Source: an uncultured Eubacteriales bacterium (GTDB taxonomy: Bacteria > Bacillota > Clostridia > Lachnospirales > Bianqueaceae). From it: a DNA stretch of 7,832 nt. The translations under genes were made by a program, and so were the position numbers. The notes under the pieces are model-generated. The model saw nothing but the letters and a program-made list of their open reading frames with translations, was not told the origin of the DNA and made no database searches. The stretch covers positions 1-7,832 of the forward strand of contig CABUPM010000094.1 in NCBI GenBank assembly GCA_902493345.1, written 5' to 3'. How positions within the stretch are numbered: the stretch's first letter is position 1; every line of letters starts with the position of its first letter. Below, one piece after another: positions 6,274-7,832 of this stretch.

Positions 6274-7095
6274 TTACGCGTCCGGCAGGGTTCTCTTCAG
6301 CCAGTCACAGCACAGATCCATCCAGTGCGCTACTTCCGGAAGCACCATATCCGGATTGCCATTCATGGTCCACTCTGTTGCCAGAGCCAATCCATGCTGG
6401 CCTCTTGGGAAGACATGCAGCTCTACCGGGACATGATGCTCATAGAGCGCCTGCGTCATCAGCAGACTGTTGGCCACGGGCACGGTCTGATCCGTTGCCG
6501 TATGCCATAAGAAAGTCGGCGGGTTATCTTCTGTCACATACTGCGGCAGATTGGACGCCCGATCCGCGGTCTCCGGCGCGAAGCTCCCCTCAACAAGGCG
6601 GCTGCGCAATGTCTTGCCTCCTGCCTCCGACATCACCGCATAGCCCAGAATCGCCGCGTCCGGACGGACTTCCTCCGGCACGAGTCCTGCCTGTGTGATC
6701 ACCGGGTCCTTCCACAGGGTGCTGAGCGCCGCGGTCAGATGGCCGCCTGCGGAAAAGCCGCACATCGCGATCCTATGCGGATCCACGGACCATTCCTGCG
6801 CGTGACTGCGGATCATGGACATCGCCTTGGCGGCGTCCAGCAGCGGCTGCGGAAATATCTTCGGCAGCAAACTATAGTACAATATAAATACCTGATATCC
6901 CTTGGCCGCAAACGCCATGGCGATCGGTTCTCCCTCTCTCGGGGACAGATGTGTATAGCCGCCGCCCGGGCACACGACGACGGCCGGCAGTGCGTATTCC
7001 GGCGGATCCGCGGGCATCTTATCCTGCAAAAAAGCGCGCAGATACGGCTTATTTTCTCCCATGCTCTCTTCCAAAGGCAGTGTCAGTATCTTCAT
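6274..7095 (-). CDS. Alpha/beta-hydrolase carbohydrate-esterase-like protein (second gene of tandem pair)
   Basis: The 273-residue protein has the full alpha/beta-hydrolase plan. The oxyanion strand motif is VVVCPGGGY (39-47), the nucleophile elbow GFSAGG (Ser115 in GFSAG), the acid Asp202 in TATDQTVP, and the His234 in GQHGLAL. The CPGGGY-GFSAG-TATD-HG pattern is typical of the acetyl-xylan-esterase or feruloyl-esterase-like Aes/BD-FAE group often found beside plant-polysaccharide genes. No signal peptide is seen, so it probably removes acyl groups from imported sugars in the cytoplasm. The exact substrate cannot be read from sequence. Its ATG overlaps the TGA of the upstream paralog by four bases (ATGA at 7095-7092). 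GAGGAG eight bases before the ATG serves as ribosome binding site. The gene ends at a strong bidirectional terminator. About two thirds of residues match the upstream paralog. Confidence 0.85.
   Translation of the reverse strand: MKILTLPLEESMGENKPYLRAFLQDKMPADPPEYALPAVVVCPGGGYTHLSPREGEPIAMAFAAKGYQVFILYYSLLPKIFPQPLLDAAKAMSMIRSHAQEWSVDPHRIAMCGFSAGGHLTAALSTLWKDPVITQAGLVPEEVRPDAAILGYAVMSEAGGKTLRSRLVEGSFAPETADRASNLPQYVTEDNPPTFLWHTATDQTVPVANSLLMTQALYEHHVPVELHVFPRGQHGLALATEWTMNGNPDMVLPEVAHWMDLCCDWLKRTLPDA
6289..6324 (-). repeat. 36-nt direct repeat, copy 1 (inside the C-terminal end of the downstream esterase)
   Basis: This stretch matches 7116-7151 at 35 of 36 bases (6316 A versus 7143 C). It encodes the shared C-terminal motif W-M-[DE]-L-CCDWLKRT. 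Identity well above the average of the two genes suggests a recent duplication or gene conversion. Confidence 0.85.
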
Positions 7096-7832
7096 CTCTC
7101 CGTCTCCTCTCCAAAGGTTCTCTTCAGCCAGTCACAGCACAGCTCCATCCATTGTTCCACTTCCGGACGCTCCTTCATCTCTCCGCCTGCGGAGGTTCTG
7201 CGGTTGGCCAGAGACAGACCATGCGGTCCTTCCGGGAAAATATGCAGCTCCACCGGAATCTTGTGATCCACCAGCGCCTGCGCCATCCACAGACTGCTGA
7301 CAACCGGAACAGCCTGATCCGTCGCTGTATGCCATAAGAAGGTCGGCGGATTCTGATCATTGACCCGGGTTTCCAGGGCCATCGCCTGACGCATCGGCCC
7401 TTCGGCCTCTTCCCCCAGAAGGCACTGGAAAGAGCCCTCATGACAGCTGCCCTTAACAGAGGTAATAACCGGATAACCCAGAATCGCCGCGTTCGGCTTT
7501 GCCTTTTCATTGGACAGGCCTGCCTGCGCGATCACCGGATCGTTCCAGAGACAGCTCAGAAGCGCCGCGGCATGTCCTCCTGCCGAGAATCCGCAGACCG
7601 CGATCCGATCCGGATCCACATGCCATTCCTGGGCATGCTCACGAATCGGATTGAGCGCTTTGGCGCCGTCCAGGAGTGGAGCCGGATATCTTCTCGGATC
7701 CAGACTGTAATACAGAATAAATACATGATAGCCTCTGCCTGCAAACTCCATGGCAATCGGGTCCGCCTCTCTGGGAGACAGATGCTTATAGCCTCCGCCG
7801 GGATAGACTACAACTGCCGGGATCCCGTGATC
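7092..7832 (-). CDS. Alpha/beta-hydrolase carbohydrate-esterase-like protein (first gene of tandem pair, 5' end cut by window edge)
   Basis: The frame is open from the window edge to TGA 7094-7092, giving 246 residues. The ATG at 7751 is internal, because the conserved oxyanion motif VVVYPGGGY lies upstream of it at 7817-7791. Comparison with the downstream paralog suggests about 33 N-terminal residues are missing. The catalytic set is complete: Ser83 in GFSAGG, Asp172 in TATDQAVP and His204 in GPHGLSL, numbered from the window edge. The proteins are about 70 percent identical by eye over the catalytic core and diverge in the middle loop (about residues 123-160), where substrate contacts are likely. 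Both share the ending CCDWLKRT. It is translationally coupled to the downstream copy by a four-base overlap. The likely role is deacylation of imported sugar esters; the substrate is not known. Confidence 0.85.
   Translation of the reverse strand, partial: DHGIPAVVVYPGGGYKHLSPREADPIAMEFAGRGYHVFILYYSLDPRRYPAPLLDGAKALNPIREHAQEWHVDPDRIAVCGFSAGGHAAALLSCLWNDPVIAQAGLSNEKAKPNAAILGYPVITSVKGSCHEGSFQCLLGEEAEGPMRQAMALETRVNDQNPPTFLWHTATDQAVPVVSSLWMAQALVDHKIPVELHIFPEGPHGLSLANRRTSAGGEMKERPEVEQWMELCCDWLKRTFGEETER
7116..7151 (-). repeat. 36-nt direct repeat, copy 2 (inside the C-terminal end of the upstream esterase)
   Basis: This is the partner of 6289-6324, with one mismatch in 36 bases. It lies close to the gene junction and could seed recombination that deletes or duplicates one esterase copy. 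Confidence 0.85.

Noticed and set aside
7092..7751. Upstream esterase starting at the ATG at 7751
   Set aside because: The frame stays open to the window edge and the essential PGGGY motif lies upstream of that ATG, so the true start is outside the window.

Overview
The window looks like a chromosome segment of a spore-forming, gut-type Clostridia bacterium, most likely a Lachnospiraceae. The reasons are a SpoIID/LytB sporulation-type protein with a sigma-E-like promoter, strong AGGAGG-type ribosome binding sites, an E111-type MetA, moderate GC, and several carbohydrate-esterase-like genes. This assignment is inferred from gene content, not from a database comparison.

Layout. Positions 1-2164 (minus strand) hold a two-gene operon. 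It starts with metAA (homoserine O-acetyltransferase), followed after one base by a pectinesterase-fold protein that runs off the left edge. Positions 2165-2301 are a compact divergent promoter region with overlapping sigma-A promoters and a perfect 13-bp palindrome at the predicted metAA start site. Positions 2302-3273 (plus) hold a YihY/BrkB-family membrane protein. It converges on, and overlaps by 30 bp, a SpoIID/LytB-domain protein at 3244-4884 (minus). Positions 4957-5140 (plus) contain a strong sigma-A promoter, a yybP-ykoY-type Mn2+ riboswitch and an intrinsic terminator. These control a CaCA-family cation exchanger at 5176-6209 whose reading frame is broken by a single-base shift between its two halves. 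A 16-bp bidirectional terminator at 6221-6258 separates it from two tandem, translationally coupled alpha/beta-hydrolase esterases on the minus strand (6274-7095 and 7092 to beyond the right edge).

How the parts relate. The exchanger unit reads as a metal-homeostasis module: Mn2+ sensed by RNA would switch on an efflux antiporter. The pectinesterase-like protein and the two esterases have no visible signal peptide where their N-terminus can be seen, so a cytoplasmic role on imported sugar esters is plausible, although the two loci are separate transcription units. The SpoIID and YihY genes are cell-envelope functions without an obvious link to the others.

The points most worth checking are the Mn-type riboswitch on a CaCA exchanger, the frameshift in that exchanger, the pectinesterase fold with replaced catalytic residues coupled to metAA, and the recent esterase duplication.
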